Shown one piece after another: positions 9,727-19,026 of a stretch of 62,613 nucleotides of DNA; the stretch's first letter is position 1, and every line of letters begins with the position of its first letter. The stretch is taken from NCBI GenBank assembly GCA_002358575.1, contig DEPD01000035.1:1-62613 (forward strand), written 5' to 3'. This DNA comes from Lachnospiraceae bacterium UBA3401. GTDB taxonomy: Bacteria > Bacillota > Clostridia > Lachnospirales > Lachnospiraceae. Both the position numbers and the translations under genes were made by a program. The notes beneath the pieces are model-generated. The model worked only from the letters and a program-made list of their open reading frames with translations. It was not told where the DNA came from and made no database searches.

Positions 9727-10461
9727 ATGCAGTTGTCTGATACGCTTGGATGGAGAGCAAGGCGTAGATACATGAGTCTTTTTAAAGAATTATATGCTAA
9801 GGATGAACTGCCTTATGACAAATTTATGAGGCTTGGGCCGGAATGTCTTTCGGATGCCGAGCTTCTTGCTATCATGCTCAGAACTGGAACAAGAGAAAGG
9901 ACTCCCATTGAACTAGGCAGAGATGTTTTGAAGCTGGCTGGTGAGGGAATGGGGCTTTTGGGGCTGTATCATTTTGGAATTAGGGATCTAATGCAGATCC
10001 CAGGAATCGGCGAGGTCAAGGCGGTGCAGTTACTCTGCATTGCGGAGATTGCCAAGCGGACTTCTAACATGCAGGCAAGACCGGACCTTACATTTGACAA
10101 GCCTGAGACAGTGGCAGCTTACTATATGGAACGGATGCGGCACAGAGATACAGAGCAGCTTTTGTTGGTGCTTCTCGACGCTAAGCGGCGTATTGTGGAC
10201 GAGTCTGTATTGTCGATAGGCACATTTAATTCGACGTTGATTTCACCGAGAGAAATTTGTATTAAGGCCATACGCAATGAAGCATCCTATATCGTGATTC
10301 TGCACAATCACCCTAGCGGCGATCCGACGCCTAGCAGGCAGGATGTGCTGGTGACACAGAAGATAAAGGAAGTATCCGATTTGGTTGAAATTCCATTGCT
10401 GGACCATATCATCATCGGGGATAACAGATATACCAGTTTTATTCAAAAAGGACTTTTATGA
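9727..10461 (+). CDS. radC: RadC family JAB-domain protein
   Basis: RadC-like protein with an N-terminal helix-hairpin-helix (IPGIGEVKAVQL, about residues 97-108) and a C-terminal JAB/MPN metalloprotease-like domain with HNHPSGDP at 193-200. The historical name implies DNA repair, but that role is now doubted and the molecular function is open. 244 residues from ATG 9727; an internal ATG at 9772 (MSLFKELYAKDELPYDKF) would match the usual family N-terminus as well. Weak AAAAGG precedes 9727 and nothing good precedes 9772, so the start is uncertain. radC directly upstream of mreBCD is a classic Firmicute arrangement. Confidence 0.93.
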   Translation: MQLSDTLGWRARRRYMSLFKELYAKDELPYDKFMRLGPECLSDAELLAIMLRTGTRERTPIELGRDVLKLAGEGMGLLGLYHFGIRDLMQIPGIGEVKAVQLLCIAEIAKRTSNMQARPDLTFDKPETVAAYYMERMRHRDTEQLLLVLLDAKRRIVDESVLSIGTFNSTLISPREICIKAIRNEASYIVILHNHPSGDPTPSRQDVLVTQKIKEVSDLVEIPLLDHIIIGDNRYTSFIQKGLL

Positions 10462-10475
10462 GGAAAGGAGTTGTT

Positions 10476-11486
10476 ATGTTGGCTAACAACGCATTTGGTA
10501 TCGATTTGGGTACCAGAACAATTAAGATTTACAACGCTCACAGTGATAATGTTATTGTTGAGAAAAATATGATCGCGATTGAGGACAAGAAAAATTTGTT
10601 CGCATATGGTGACTCTGCATTTGAAATGTTTGAGAAGGCACCATCTAGTATTGAAATATCTTATCCGCTCTGCAATGGTGTTATTGCGGATATTAAAAAT
10701 ATGCAGTTGATTCTCAAAAATTTTATACTGGATTGTAACAAGGGTGTGGTGAAGCCCGCAGAGTTTTATATTGCAGTTCCCTCAGATATTACTGAGGTGG
10801 AAAAGCGGGCATTTTCTGATTTGGTGAAAGATGCCAACATTAAGGCAAAGAAGATTCTGCGTGTGGAGAAGGCAGTTGCAGACGGACTTGGACTTGACAT
10901 TGATGTCAAGAATGCACAGGGAATCCTTGTCGTCAATGTCGGTTTTCACACGACAGAAATTTCTATTTTGTCGCTGGGAGGTATTGTGCTTAGCCGTCTG
11001 ATAAAAGTGGGTGGACAAAAGTTTGATGAGTCAATTAAAAATGCTATTCGCAAAGAATTTAGCTTGATTGTTGGCAGCAAGACTGCGGAGAATGTCAAGA
11101 TGGACCTCCGAGAGCTTGAGGAGGATAAACGGAAAGCTGTTGTATATGGCAGGGATATTGTGACAGGACTTCCTATGGAGAAGGAAATACCTACTGATTT
11201 GGTCAGTGAGAGTATGCTCGAGAATTTTAATGTGATTATCGATAATATTCGAGTGATACTTGAGCGGACCCCACCCGAACTTTCCGCAGATATTTTCCGC
11301 AGAGGAATCTATCTGACGGGAGGTGCGTCACAGGTGGTACACCTGGCGGAACTAATTGCGAAAGGAACAGGACTAAAGGTAAATGTGAGCGAGAATCCAG
11401 TGTCTGGCGTTGCTCTTGGGCTTGCTAAAATTATTAAAGATGATAACTATAAATCAGTTGCATATTTAGAAGGAATGGGGCGCTAG
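10476..11486 (+). CDS. mreB: rod shape-determining protein MreB
   Basis: Bacterial actin that polymerises along the inner membrane and guides the elongation machinery. About 336 residues. Actin-fold phosphate-1 motif FGIDLGTRTIKIY at the N-terminus, and phosphate-2/adenosine motifs near VVNVGFHTTEIS and LTGGASQVVHL. The frame is open from ATG 10458 (overlapping the radC stop as ATGA), but AGGAAAGGAG at 10461-10470 points to ATG 10476 (MLANNAFGID). Followed at 5 bases by mreC. It differs from textbook MreB in IDLGTRTIKIY instead of IDLGTANTLIY, a variant form common in Clostridia. Confidence 0.93.
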   Translation: MLANNAFGIDLGTRTIKIYNAHSDNVIVEKNMIAIEDKKNLFAYGDSAFEMFEKAPSSIEISYPLCNGVIADIKNMQLILKNFILDCNKGVVKPAEFYIAVPSDITEVEKRAFSDLVKDANIKAKKILRVEKAVADGLGLDIDVKNAQGILVVNVGFHTTEISILSLGGIVLSRLIKVGGQKFDESIKNAIRKEFSLIVGSKTAENVKMDLRELEEDKRKAVVYGRDIVTGLPMEKEIPTDLVSESMLENFNVIIDNIRVILERTPPELSADIFRRGIYLTGGASQVVHLAELIAKGTGLKVNVSENPVSGVALGLAKIIKDDNYKSVAYLEGMGR

Positions 11487-11491
11487 TATTC

Positions 11492-12364
11492 ATGAGTCCG
11501 GTGACAAAGAGAAAAAAGAGTAAATTCTCTATTCCAGGCAAATATCTGCTGTTAATTTTGACTTGTGTCTGTGTAGCGTTGATGGCTGTGACGTTTTTTA
11601 CAGACTACTCTGCATCGCCGCTCAATAAATTGGTGGGTTACGTTGTGGTTCCTTTTCAAGATGGTGTCAGTCGCATTGGGACGTGGATATCTGTCCGTAT
11701 TGATGAGCTTGGAGAATTACGGGTTGTGCTTCAAGAAAATCAGGAACTCAAACAGAAGCTTGATGAGCTGACAATTCAAAATACCCAGCTTCAACAAGAC
11801 AAATATGAATTGAACAACCTGCGGGAATTGTACAAGCTAGATGAACAGTACAGCGGATATGAGAAAGTCGGCGCCAGAATTATTGCGAGAGATAGCGGTA
11901 ATTGGTTTCACGCATTTACAATTAACAAGGGGGCAGAAGATGGACTCTCCATCGATATGAATGTGATTGCTGGTGGAGGGCTTGTCGGTAGGATCGTTGA
12001 TATTGGGCCGAACTGGGCAAAGGTGAATGCCATTATCAATGATGATTCTAATGTGAGTGGCATGGTGCTTGCAAGTTCTGATATTTTGATGGTCAACGGT
12101 TCGCTTCAGTTGATGGGGGAGGGTGTGATTGGATTTGGACAGCTTATTGATTCACAAAATACTGTGGAAGTTGGCGACAAGGTGGTCACATCAAATATCA
12201 GTGATAAGTATTTGCCGAGCATTTTGATTGGATATATCAGCGACATTAATCAGGATTCTAACAATATAACAAAGTCGGGAAAAATTACGCCAGCAGTTGA
12301 TTTTGAACACCTTGAGGAGGTGCTTGTTATCTTAAAGATAAAACAGCAAATAGAGGATAAGTAG
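11492..12364 (+). CDS. mreC: rod shape-determining protein MreC
   Basis: Bitopic membrane protein that links cytoplasmic MreB to the extracellular PBP2/RodA wall synthase. 290 residues: short basic cytoplasmic tail (TKRKKSK), one membrane segment (about 17-38, YLLLILTCVCVALMAVTFF), a periplasmic-side coiled coil (about 75-115, rich in Gln/Glu/Leu heptads), then the beta-rich MreC domain (VGARIIARDSGNWFHAF onward). The start at ATG 11492 has only a weak ribosome site, suggesting coupling to mreB. Confidence 0.95.
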   Translation: MSPVTKRKKSKFSIPGKYLLLILTCVCVALMAVTFFTDYSASPLNKLVGYVVVPFQDGVSRIGTWISVRIDELGELRVVLQENQELKQKLDELTIQNTQLQQDKYELNNLRELYKLDEQYSGYEKVGARIIARDSGNWFHAFTINKGAEDGLSIDMNVIAGGGLVGRIVDIGPNWAKVNAIINDDSNVSGMVLASSDILMVNGSLQLMGEGVIGFGQLIDSQNTVEVGDKVVTSNISDKYLPSILIGYISDINQDSNNITKSGKITPAVDFEHLEEVLVILKIKQQIEDK

Positions 12365-12368
12365 ATTC

Positions 12369-12884
12369 ATGAAGAGAAATATTATACTATTTTTGATAAT
12401 GTTGTTCGGATTTGTCCTTCAGACAACACTGTTTCAGTCGCTGAGTTTTGGTGGGATATCTCCTAATATACTGATTATCATTACGGTGTCCTACGGATTT
12501 ATGTATGGTGGAAAATGTGGAATGGTGGTCGGCTTTTTGTGCGGACTTTTGATGGATATCTTTTATGGAAGCGTGCTTGGTTTTTATGCTTTGGTGTATT
12601 TGTACATAGGAGCTGCAAATGGTGTGTTTCACAGCATCTTTTATCAGGATGATATCAAGCTGCCGCTGGTACTGATTCTTGTGAGTGATTTTGCCTATAC
12701 ATTTATCTGTTATGTGTTGTTGTATCTCTTGCGGGAACGGTTCAATATTTTGTATTATTTGAAATATATTATGATTCCAGAGGTTGTGTACACAGTATTT
12801 GTCACAGTGTTTATCTATCCGATGATATTGGCTTTAAACAGAACGATAGAAGATGTCGAAAGAGGTGATAATAAGGTTGTTTAG
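12369..12884 (+). CDS. mreD: rod shape-determining protein MreD
   Basis: 171-residue integral membrane protein with about five hydrophobic segments starting with IILFLIMLFGFVLQTTLFQS; the usual length and position after mreC. MreD is part of the elongasome, and its exact job is not well defined in any organism. The last 32 bases overlap the longest reading of the next gene (PBP2). Confidence 0.9.
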   Translation: MKRNIILFLIMLFGFVLQTTLFQSLSFGGISPNILIIITVSYGFMYGGKCGMVVGFLCGLLMDIFYGSVLGFYALVYLYIGAANGVFHSIFYQDDIKLPLVLILVSDFAYTFICYVLLYLLRERFNILYYLKYIMIPEVVYTVFVTVFIYPMILALNRTIEDVERGDNKVV

Positions 12885-15750
12885 AAGAATTGGTGAAAGT
12901 CTGTATAATCTCCTGACATCTAGGCTGTTGCTGTTATTTATTGTGTTTGTGGGAATGGCAGCAGTTTTGATTTACAGACTGTTTGACCTACAGATTGTAA
13001 ATGGTGAGTCATATTTGAACAATTTTCGACTGATGATACAAAAGGAAAAGGTTATCGAGGGGACGCGCGGGAATATTTATGATAGAAATGGCAATCTGCT
13101 CGCGTACAATGAACTTGCGTACTCTGTTACGATAGAAGATGTCTATGAATCGGGTTCTAGCAAAAATGAGAAGCTCAATTTGACGCTCTACAAGTTGATT
13201 CATATGATTGAAGAAAATGGCGATAATATCATCAGCGATTTTAATATTATAATAAATGATATTGGAGAGTACGAATTTACCGTTGAGGGGACTCGGCTGC
13301 TTCGTTTTAAAGCAGATGTATATGGGTGCCCTAAGATTGACGGACCAGAATTTAAATATTACATGAAAAATGCTTCTGCGCAGGAAATTATAGACTATCT
13401 TGTCAACCGATTTAAAATCGGCGCTTATCATGAGAACAAGAGTGGCAAAAGAGATTTTGTGCCAACGGAAGGATATAGTAAAAAGGAAGTTTTACAGCTT
13501 GTAACGCTTCGATATCAGATGAATCTGTATAGTTATCAGAAATATATTCCGGCGACCGTCGCGACAGATGTCTCGCTAAAGACAGTGGCCGTTATTATGG
13601 AAAACGCGGCGGAATTAGAAGGTGTTGCGATAGAGGAGGATATGATACGAAAGTATAATTATCCGTTTTATTTTTCGCATATTCTTGGATATACTGGCAA
13701 GGTTTCTTCTGAGGAACTTGCAACGCTCTCAGAACAGGATGACAGTTATACCATGAATGATACTGTCGGAAAGGGCGGGATCGAGCAGGTGATGGAACTC
13801 AAACTTCAGGGAAAGAAGGGTTCTGAAACTATTTATGTCGATAATATGGGAAAGGTAGTCAACACGACAGATCATGTTGAGGCACAGGCAGGAAATGATG
13901 TCTATCTGACGCTAGACAAAGACTTGCAAGTTGCGATTTACAATATTTTGGAAGAGAAAATAGCGGGTATTATTGTCAACAAGACTAGAAATGTCTTTAA
14001 CTATGACCCACTTTCCTCGTCGTCCCGGCAGAATATTATTATTCCAATTGATGATGTATATTTTGCCTTGATTAATAATAATGTGATTGATATTAATCAT
14101 TTTACAGATGCGAATGCTTATGATACAGAGAGAGAAGTCTATCAGATTTTTTTGCAAAAGCAGCAGGAGGTTCTCGCATCACTCACAGAAGAATTGTCTA
14201 CGACAAAGACACCATACAATAAACTCACGAAGGAATACAAAAACTATCAGAGCTATATTGTCTCTATGCTGACGGAAAAGGAAGTTCTAATGCATTCCGC
14301 CATAAACAGAGAAGATCCGACTTACATTGCATGGACCACAGACGAGGTTATCAGTTTGAATGAATACCTGACTTATGCAATATCGCAGAACTGGATAGAC
14401 ATTACGAAATTGTCTGTGAAATCCCAGTATTCGGATTCCGCAGAAGTGCTTAACAGCGTGATTCAATATATAATGGATAATCTTAGAGATAACACGCGTT
14501 TTTCTAAAAAGATGTATAAATATATGATTAGCAATCAGACAATCACTGGTCGACAGATTTGTATGCTGCTCTGGGAGCAGGATTTGATTACAGTTGAGGA
14601 GAGCAAGATTACAGCGATTAAAAATGGGGCGACCAGCCCTTACAGTTTTATGCTGGAAATGATACGGACACTGCAGATTACACCAGCGCAGTTGGCACTC
14701 GACCCTTGCACAGGTTCCTGTGTTGTCACAGATGTCAATACTGGAGAAGTTTTGGCATTGGTATCTTATCCAGGGTATGATATTAATAAATTGGCAAATG
14801 GAGTGGATGCAGAATATTTTGCCAAACTGCAGGCGGATTTGTCTGTGCCGCAGTGGAGTGCCGCCACACAGCAGCAGACTGCACCAGGATCTACTTTTAA
14901 GATGGTTTCAGCCGTTGCTGCAATGCAAGAAGGAGTAATTTCTTCTCTGAGTGAGACCATTCGCTGTAATAGCATTTTTGATAAGCTTGCACCAACGATA
15001 CACAGATGTTGGTCCTCCGCAGGACATGGTGCAATGAATCTGTCAAATGCGATTGCAAATTCATGTAATGTATATTTTTATGAAGTCGGTTATCGGCTTG
15101 CACAGGACAGTTCGGGTTACAACAGTGATTATGGTCTTAGCAGACTGGAAAAATATGCAGATTTGTTTGGCCTCACAGAAAAATCAGGCGTGGAGGTAAC
15201 GGAATCCGAACCGAAATTTTCCGATGAATATCCTGTTCCATCTGCGATTGGTCAGGGAACCAACAACTATACGACAGTAGGGCTTGCAAGATATCTGACG
15301 GCAGTCGCGAACAGTGGCACAGTATATCAGTTGAGTATTTTGGACAAGTTGACAGACTCACAGGGAAATCTCGTTGAGGATTATACGCCAGCAGTGAGAA
15401 ATACAATTGAGATTGACAATAGTATATGGAACGCCATTCATGCTGGAATGCGGTCTGTAGTGGAAAAGAAGGCATATTACAGAGAGTTGCCAGTCAATGT
15501 TGCTGGCAAGACTGGTACAGCGCAGGAAGGGCGCAACCGTACCAACCATGCACTTTTTCTAAGTTATGCACCCTATGAAAATCCTGAGATATCAGTAACA
15601 GTGCGTATCGCGTATGGATATAGCTCGGATTATGCAGCACAGACTGCAAGGGATGTATATAAATATTACTATGGTCTGGCAGAGGAGGATGAGCTTCTGA
15701 CAGGTACAGCAGCAACTCTTGACGCTGTCAGTGGGACACAGCAGGATTAA
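12853..15750 (+). CDS. mrdA: penicillin-binding protein 2 (class B transpeptidase) with a large insertion
   Basis: Cross-links peptidoglycan in the elongation complex with RodA. One membrane anchor (about 23-45), a PBP dimer domain, then the transpeptidase domain with SxxK at Ser680-Lys683 (PGSTFK), SxN at 737-739 (SCN) and KTG at 886-888. At 965 residues it is some 300 longer than the E. coli-type enzyme. The extra length is mainly between about 370 and 600, a hydrophilic, Tyr/Asn-rich helical stretch with no motif I recognise, placed just before the transpeptidase domain; related clostridial PBP2s are similarly long. Start: ATG 12853 overlaps mreD by 32 bases. AGAGGTG at about 12861 could instead serve TTG 12875 (reading LFRRIGESL), so the first 7 residues are uncertain. 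Confidence 0.93.
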   Translation: MSKEVIIRLFRRIGESLYNLLTSRLLLLFIVFVGMAAVLIYRLFDLQIVNGESYLNNFRLMIQKEKVIEGTRGNIYDRNGNLLAYNELAYSVTIEDVYESGSSKNEKLNLTLYKLIHMIEENGDNIISDFNIIINDIGEYEFTVEGTRLLRFKADVYGCPKIDGPEFKYYMKNASAQEIIDYLVNRFKIGAYHENKSGKRDFVPTEGYSKKEVLQLVTLRYQMNLYSYQKYIPATVATDVSLKTVAVIMENAAELEGVAIEEDMIRKYNYPFYFSHILGYTGKVSSEELATLSEQDDSYTMNDTVGKGGIEQVMELKLQGKKGSETIYVDNMGKVVNTTDHVEAQAGNDVYLTLDKDLQVAIYNILEEKIAGIIVNKTRNVFNYDPLSSSSRQNIIIPIDDVYFALINNNVIDINHFTDANAYDTEREVYQIFLQKQQEVLASLTEELSTTKTPYNKLTKEYKNYQSYIVSMLTEKEVLMHSAINREDPTYIAWTTDEVISLNEYLTYAISQNWIDITKLSVKSQYSDSAEVLNSVIQYIMDNLRDNTRFSKKMYKYMISNQTITGRQICMLLWEQDLITVEESKITAIKNGATSPYSFMLEMIRTLQITPAQLALDPCTGSCVVTDVNTGEVLALVSYPGYDINKLANGVDAEYFAKLQADLSVPQWSAATQQQTAPGSTFKMVSAVAAMQEGVISSLSETIRCNSIFDKLAPTIHRCWSSAGHGAMNLSNAIANSCNVYFYEVGYRLAQDSSGYNSDYGLSRLEKYADLFGLTEKSGVEVTESEPKFSDEYPVPSAIGQGTNNYTTVGLARYLTAVANSGTVYQLSILDKLTDSQGNLVEDYTPAVRNTIEIDNSIWNAIHAGMRSVVEKKAYYRELPVNVAGKTGTAQEGRNRTNHALFLSYAPYENPEISVTVRIAYGYSSDYAAQTARDVYKYYYGLAEEDELLTGTAATLDAVSGTQQD

Positions 15751-15761
15751 AAGGAGCAGAT

Positions 15762-16442
15762 GTGAAAAATTCAGTAATTTTAAAAAGTTTTTCTAACGGT
15801 ATATCAGTTATTTTGGACAGTGTAATTCCATTTGAGGAACTGCTGAATGATATTGCAGTCAAATTTCGAGATGCAGATGGGTTTTTTAAGGATGCATCTG
15901 TGGCGATTTCTCTGGAGGGAAGAGCGTTGACTGAAGTGCAGGAACGTCAGATTTTGGACGCAATTACACAGAACTCCCGTTTGAAGATACTTTGCCTTAT
16001 GGAAAAAGATGAAGAGAAAAATTTAAGATTTCTCGAAGCACAGAACAGGTTGAACTTTTACAATGATGAAAACAGCGGACAGTTTTACAGAGGAACGCTT
16101 CGGGAAGGAGCAAGCATAGAGACAGAGCACAGTATTATTATTCTCGGTGACGTCTGTGAAGGAAGTTGTGTGTATTCCAGCAAGGATATCGTTGTTCTTG
16201 GAACGTTGACAGGTGATGTATATGCGGGAGCAGGAGGCAATAACAGTCATTTTATTGTGGCTCTTGACATGAATCCCGGCGTTCTTCAGATAGGTGATCT
16301 TGTGTATAGTGGTCAGCTACAGAAAACATCAAGATGGGGATTTCGCAAGCCTCAGGCAGTACCAAAGATTGCGTACACGCAAAATGATGAAGTGTTGATT
16401 GAATCTATTACGAAAGAATTGCTGGACAGTTTTACCCTATAA
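15762..16442 (+). CDS. minC: septum site-determining protein MinC
   Basis: FtsZ polymerisation inhibitor that, with MinD, blocks septa away from mid-cell. 226 residues. The N-terminal alpha/beta FtsZ-antagonist domain runs to about 100. The C-terminal right-handed beta-helix (about 110-200) is recognisable from TLREGASIETEHSIIILGD and the following GDVYAGA repeats. GTG start at 15762 with AAGGAG (15751-15756) five bases upstream. It starts 11 bases after PBP2, so it probably belongs to the same transcript. An unusual set of three hairpins separates it from minD. Confidence 0.93.
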   Translation: MKNSVILKSFSNGISVILDSVIPFEELLNDIAVKFRDADGFFKDASVAISLEGRALTEVQERQILDAITQNSRLKILCLMEKDEEKNLRFLEAQNRLNFYNDENSGQFYRGTLREGASIETEHSIIILGDVCEGSCVYSSKDIVVLGTLTGDVYAGAGGNNSHFIVALDMNPGVLQIGDLVYSGQLQKTSRWGFRKPQAVPKIAYTQNDEVLIESITKELLDSFTL

Positions 16443-16448
16443 TATAGC

Positions 16449-16537
16449 TTATCAGAAGTTGCCCTTTACTTCTGATAAAAGGCGCTGTCCTTTGCGCCGT
16501 AAATCGACTATAAGAAGCTGTCTTTGCTTCTTATAGT
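16449..16537 (+). other. three tandem stem-loops between minC and minD
   Basis: Hairpin 1: 16449-16459 pairs with 16468-16478 (11 bp, loop TGCCCTTT). Hairpin 2: 16481-16485 pairs with 16494-16498 (GGCGC/GCGCC, loop TGTCCTTT). Hairpin 3: 16507-16518 pairs with 16526-16537 (12 bp, loop TGTCTTT). All pairings are perfect. The three loops are almost the same, and stems 1 and 3 share AGAAG, so this looks like a repeated module rather than a terminator (no T-run). Possible roles: mRNA processing site, protein-binding leader for minD, or a small structured RNA. Confidence 0.7.
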
Positions 16538-16594
16538 ATGTCTGAAATCGTAAGGTGTCTGGAGAACCATTATTAGTAATGGAGGATTATTCCT

Positions 16595-17404
16595 ATGAGT
16601 GAAGTGATTGTTGTTACATCAGGGAAAGGCGGTGTGGGTAAGACCACCACATCTGCAAACGTAGGAACAGGTCTTGCTGAGATGGGCAAAAGTGTAGTTT
16701 TAATTGACGCAGATATTGGACTTAGAAATCTGGATGTTGTGATGGGACTGGAAAATCGCATTGTCTATAATCTTGTTGATGTGATTGAGGGAAATTGCAG
16801 ATTAAAACAGGCACTGATAAAGGACAAAAGACACACTGGCTTATTTCTTATGCCGGCAGCACAGACACGGGATAAAAACTGTATCACACCAGGGCAGATG
16901 GTAAAGCTTATTGACAGTTTAAGAGAACAGTTTGATTACATAATTCTGGACTGTCCAGCAGGAATCGAGCAGGGATTTCAAAATGCTATTGCAGGTGCTG
17001 ACCACGCGATTGTTGTGACAACACCGGAAGTCTCAGCCATACGAGATGCGGACAGAATTATTGGACTTCTTGAAGCGAATGAGATTAAGAAGGTCGACTT
17101 GGTGCTAAACAGATTGCGGCAGGACTTGATTCGGCGGGGCGAGATGATGACGGTTGATGATGTGATCGATATATTGGGGCTTCCGCTTTTGGGGGTAGTG
17201 CCAGATGACGAGAATGTTGTAATTGCGACGAATCAGGGAGAACCGCTAGTGGGAAAAAACACGGAGGCTGGACAGGCATTTTATAACATTTGTAAGCGTC
17301 TGGAGGGAAAAGAAGTTCCCTTTCAGGATTTTGGCAAGAATATTACAATCTGGACTAGGTTTTCAGCATTGTTCAAAAGAAATCTACAGGAGGAGCGGGC
17401 ATGA
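16595..17404 (+). CDS. minD: septum site-determining ATPase MinD
   Basis: Membrane-associated ParA/MinD-type ATPase that recruits MinC and is released by MinE. 269 residues. Deviant Walker A SGKGGVGKTT (9-18) with both the signature and the P-loop lysine, then DADIGLRNLD and YIILDCPAGI (Walker B). The C-terminal amphipathic helix (WTRFSALFKRNL) is the membrane-targeting sequence. ATG 16595 follows GGAGG at 16581-16585. Stop overlaps the minE start (ATGA). Confidence 0.97.
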   Translation: MSEVIVVTSGKGGVGKTTTSANVGTGLAEMGKSVVLIDADIGLRNLDVVMGLENRIVYNLVDVIEGNCRLKQALIKDKRHTGLFLMPAAQTRDKNCITPGQMVKLIDSLREQFDYIILDCPAGIEQGFQNAIAGADHAIVVTTPEVSAIRDADRIIGLLEANEIKKVDLVLNRLRQDLIRRGEMMTVDDVIDILGLPLLGVVPDDENVVIATNQGEPLVGKNTEAGQAFYNICKRLEGKEVPFQDFGKNITIWTRFSALFKRNLQEERA

Positions 17405-17670
17405 GTTTATTTTCTATTTTTAAAAGAAAAACGTCGAGTCAGATCGCAAAAGATAGGCTTAAAATCTTGCTGATTTCAGACAGGGTTAACTGTTCTCCTG
17501 AAATGATGGAATTGATTAAGAACGATATTGCGCAGGTGATATCAAAATATATGCAGATTGATGCCTCCAGTATGGAGGTTCAGATTGCCAAGACTGGAAA
17601 CGCGGCAAGAAATGGAAAAAAAATGCCTGTGTTATACGCAAACATACCAATTTTGGATTTGCGCAGCTAA
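17401..17670 (+). CDS. minE: cell division topological specificity factor MinE
   Basis: 89-residue MinE, which triggers MinD ATP hydrolysis and sets up the oscillation that confines division to mid-cell. Typical features: N-terminal amphipathic membrane-binding stretch (LFSIFKRK), the MinD-interacting segment (AKDRLKILLISDR) and the C-terminal dimerisation domain. Overlaps minD by 4 bases with AGGAGGAGCGG upstream. Its presence implies a true Min oscillator rather than the DivIVA-anchored MinCD of Bacillus. Confidence 0.94.
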   Translation: MSLFSIFKRKTSSQIAKDRLKILLISDRVNCSPEMMELIKNDIAQVISKYMQIDASSMEVQIAKTGNAARNGKKMPVLYANIPILDLRS

Positions 17671-17760
17671 CATGAAATCAAAGATTTTACTATCTTGATT
17701 TAAGTGCTCCTAAAACGGGTGAATGGAAGTTAATGTGAAATTATTTAAAGGACAGAGAGA

Positions 17761-18873
17761 ATGCTAAAAAAATACAGAGTGAGAGATTATGATTTTAAAT
17801 TAATCATTTTGCTGGCAGCGGTGACAGTGATTGGAATACTTTCTATTGGCAGCGCTAAGGCGGAGGTTCAAAACAAGCAGATATTGGGATTTGTCATGGG
17901 ATTTTTTATAATGATTGTGCTTTCCTTTTTTGACTATTCTTTTTTCCTGCAATTTTATTGGGTAATTTATGGATTGAACATTGCCTTTTTGCTGATGGTG
18001 ATTCCTTTCGGGAAGGTAGTAAACAACGCAAAGCGATGGCTGGAGCTTGGTGGAATACGGTTTCAGCCATCGGAACTTACTAAGATTATGCTGATATTAT
18101 TTTATTCCCAATATATTATGAAGCATTGGGAAAAACTTAATTCCTTGAAGAATATAGCAGTTATGATTTTGCTGTTGCTGCCACCGTTGTATTTGATTTA
18201 TGATCAGCCAGATATGTCTACCAGTATTGTAATTGCAATGATTTTTTGTGTTGTATGGTATGTCGGCGGACTGAGCTACAAACTTATATTTGGTGTACTT
18301 GCAATGGCAGTTCCCGCGGCAATTATATTTTTTGTCATGGTTTTACAGCCAGATCAGACCATTATCAATGAATATCAGCAGGAGCGCATTCTAGCGTGGC
18401 TAGAGCCAGAAAAATATGCACAGACAACGGCATACCAACAGACAAATGCTGTGATGGCAATTGGTTCTGGGCAACTGTGGGGCAAGGGGCTGAACAATAC
18501 TATGATCTCAGTCAAAAATGGTAACTTTGTATCGGAACCAGAGACAGACTTTATTTTTACTGTGGTGGGAGAAGAGCTTGGATTTGTGGGGGCTTGTGCG
18601 GTGGTGGTTTTGTTGTTCCTTATTACATTGGAATGTCTAAATGTGGCAAGAAAGGCAAAGGATCTTGCAGGAACTTGTATCGCTTCTGGAATGGCTGCCC
18701 TGATTGGATTTCAAAGTTTTGTTAATATGGCGGTTGCTACAGGAATTTTTCCCAATACAGGTGTTCCGCTTCCATTTGTCAGTTATGGTTTAACTTCGCT
18801 GGTAAGTCTTTATATTGGTATGGGCATTGTGCTGAATGTACGATTGCAGTGTATTAGAAAATATAATAATTAG
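17761..18873 (+). CDS. rodA: RodA/FtsW family peptidoglycan glycosyltransferase
   Basis: SEDS-family polytopic protein (370 residues, about ten membrane segments) that polymerises glycan strands from lipid II. Diagnostic stretches: RWLELGGIRFQPSELTKI, PDMSTSIVIA, and near the C-terminus FVNMAVATGIFPNTGVPLPF with SYG following. Location after the mre/min genes and the PBP2 partner in the same cluster argue for RodA rather than FtsW or SpoVE. ATG 17761 follows AAAGGACAGAGAGA. It starts 90 bases after minE. Confidence 0.92.
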   Translation: MLKKYRVRDYDFKLIILLAAVTVIGILSIGSAKAEVQNKQILGFVMGFFIMIVLSFFDYSFFLQFYWVIYGLNIAFLLMVIPFGKVVNNAKRWLELGGIRFQPSELTKIMLILFYSQYIMKHWEKLNSLKNIAVMILLLLPPLYLIYDQPDMSTSIVIAMIFCVVWYVGGLSYKLIFGVLAMAVPAAIIFFVMVLQPDQTIINEYQQERILAWLEPEKYAQTTAYQQTNAVMAIGSGQLWGKGLNNTMISVKNGNFVSEPETDFIFTVVGEELGFVGACAVVVLLFLITLECLNVARKAKDLAGTCIASGMAALIGFQSFVNMAVATGIFPNTGVPLPFVSYGLTSLVSLYIGMGIVLNVRLQCIRKYNN

Positions 18874-19026
18874 AGGAAAGGATAGTCAGGTTGCACAAAG
18901 CAGGATGAAAATGTTAAATTTTTTTGAATAAATGATATAAGTATAGATTTTTAAATGTAGAAGGGTTAAAATATTCTTAGAAAATATATTCTTAGATTAA
19001 AATTGACAAAGGAAGGTGCATAGACT

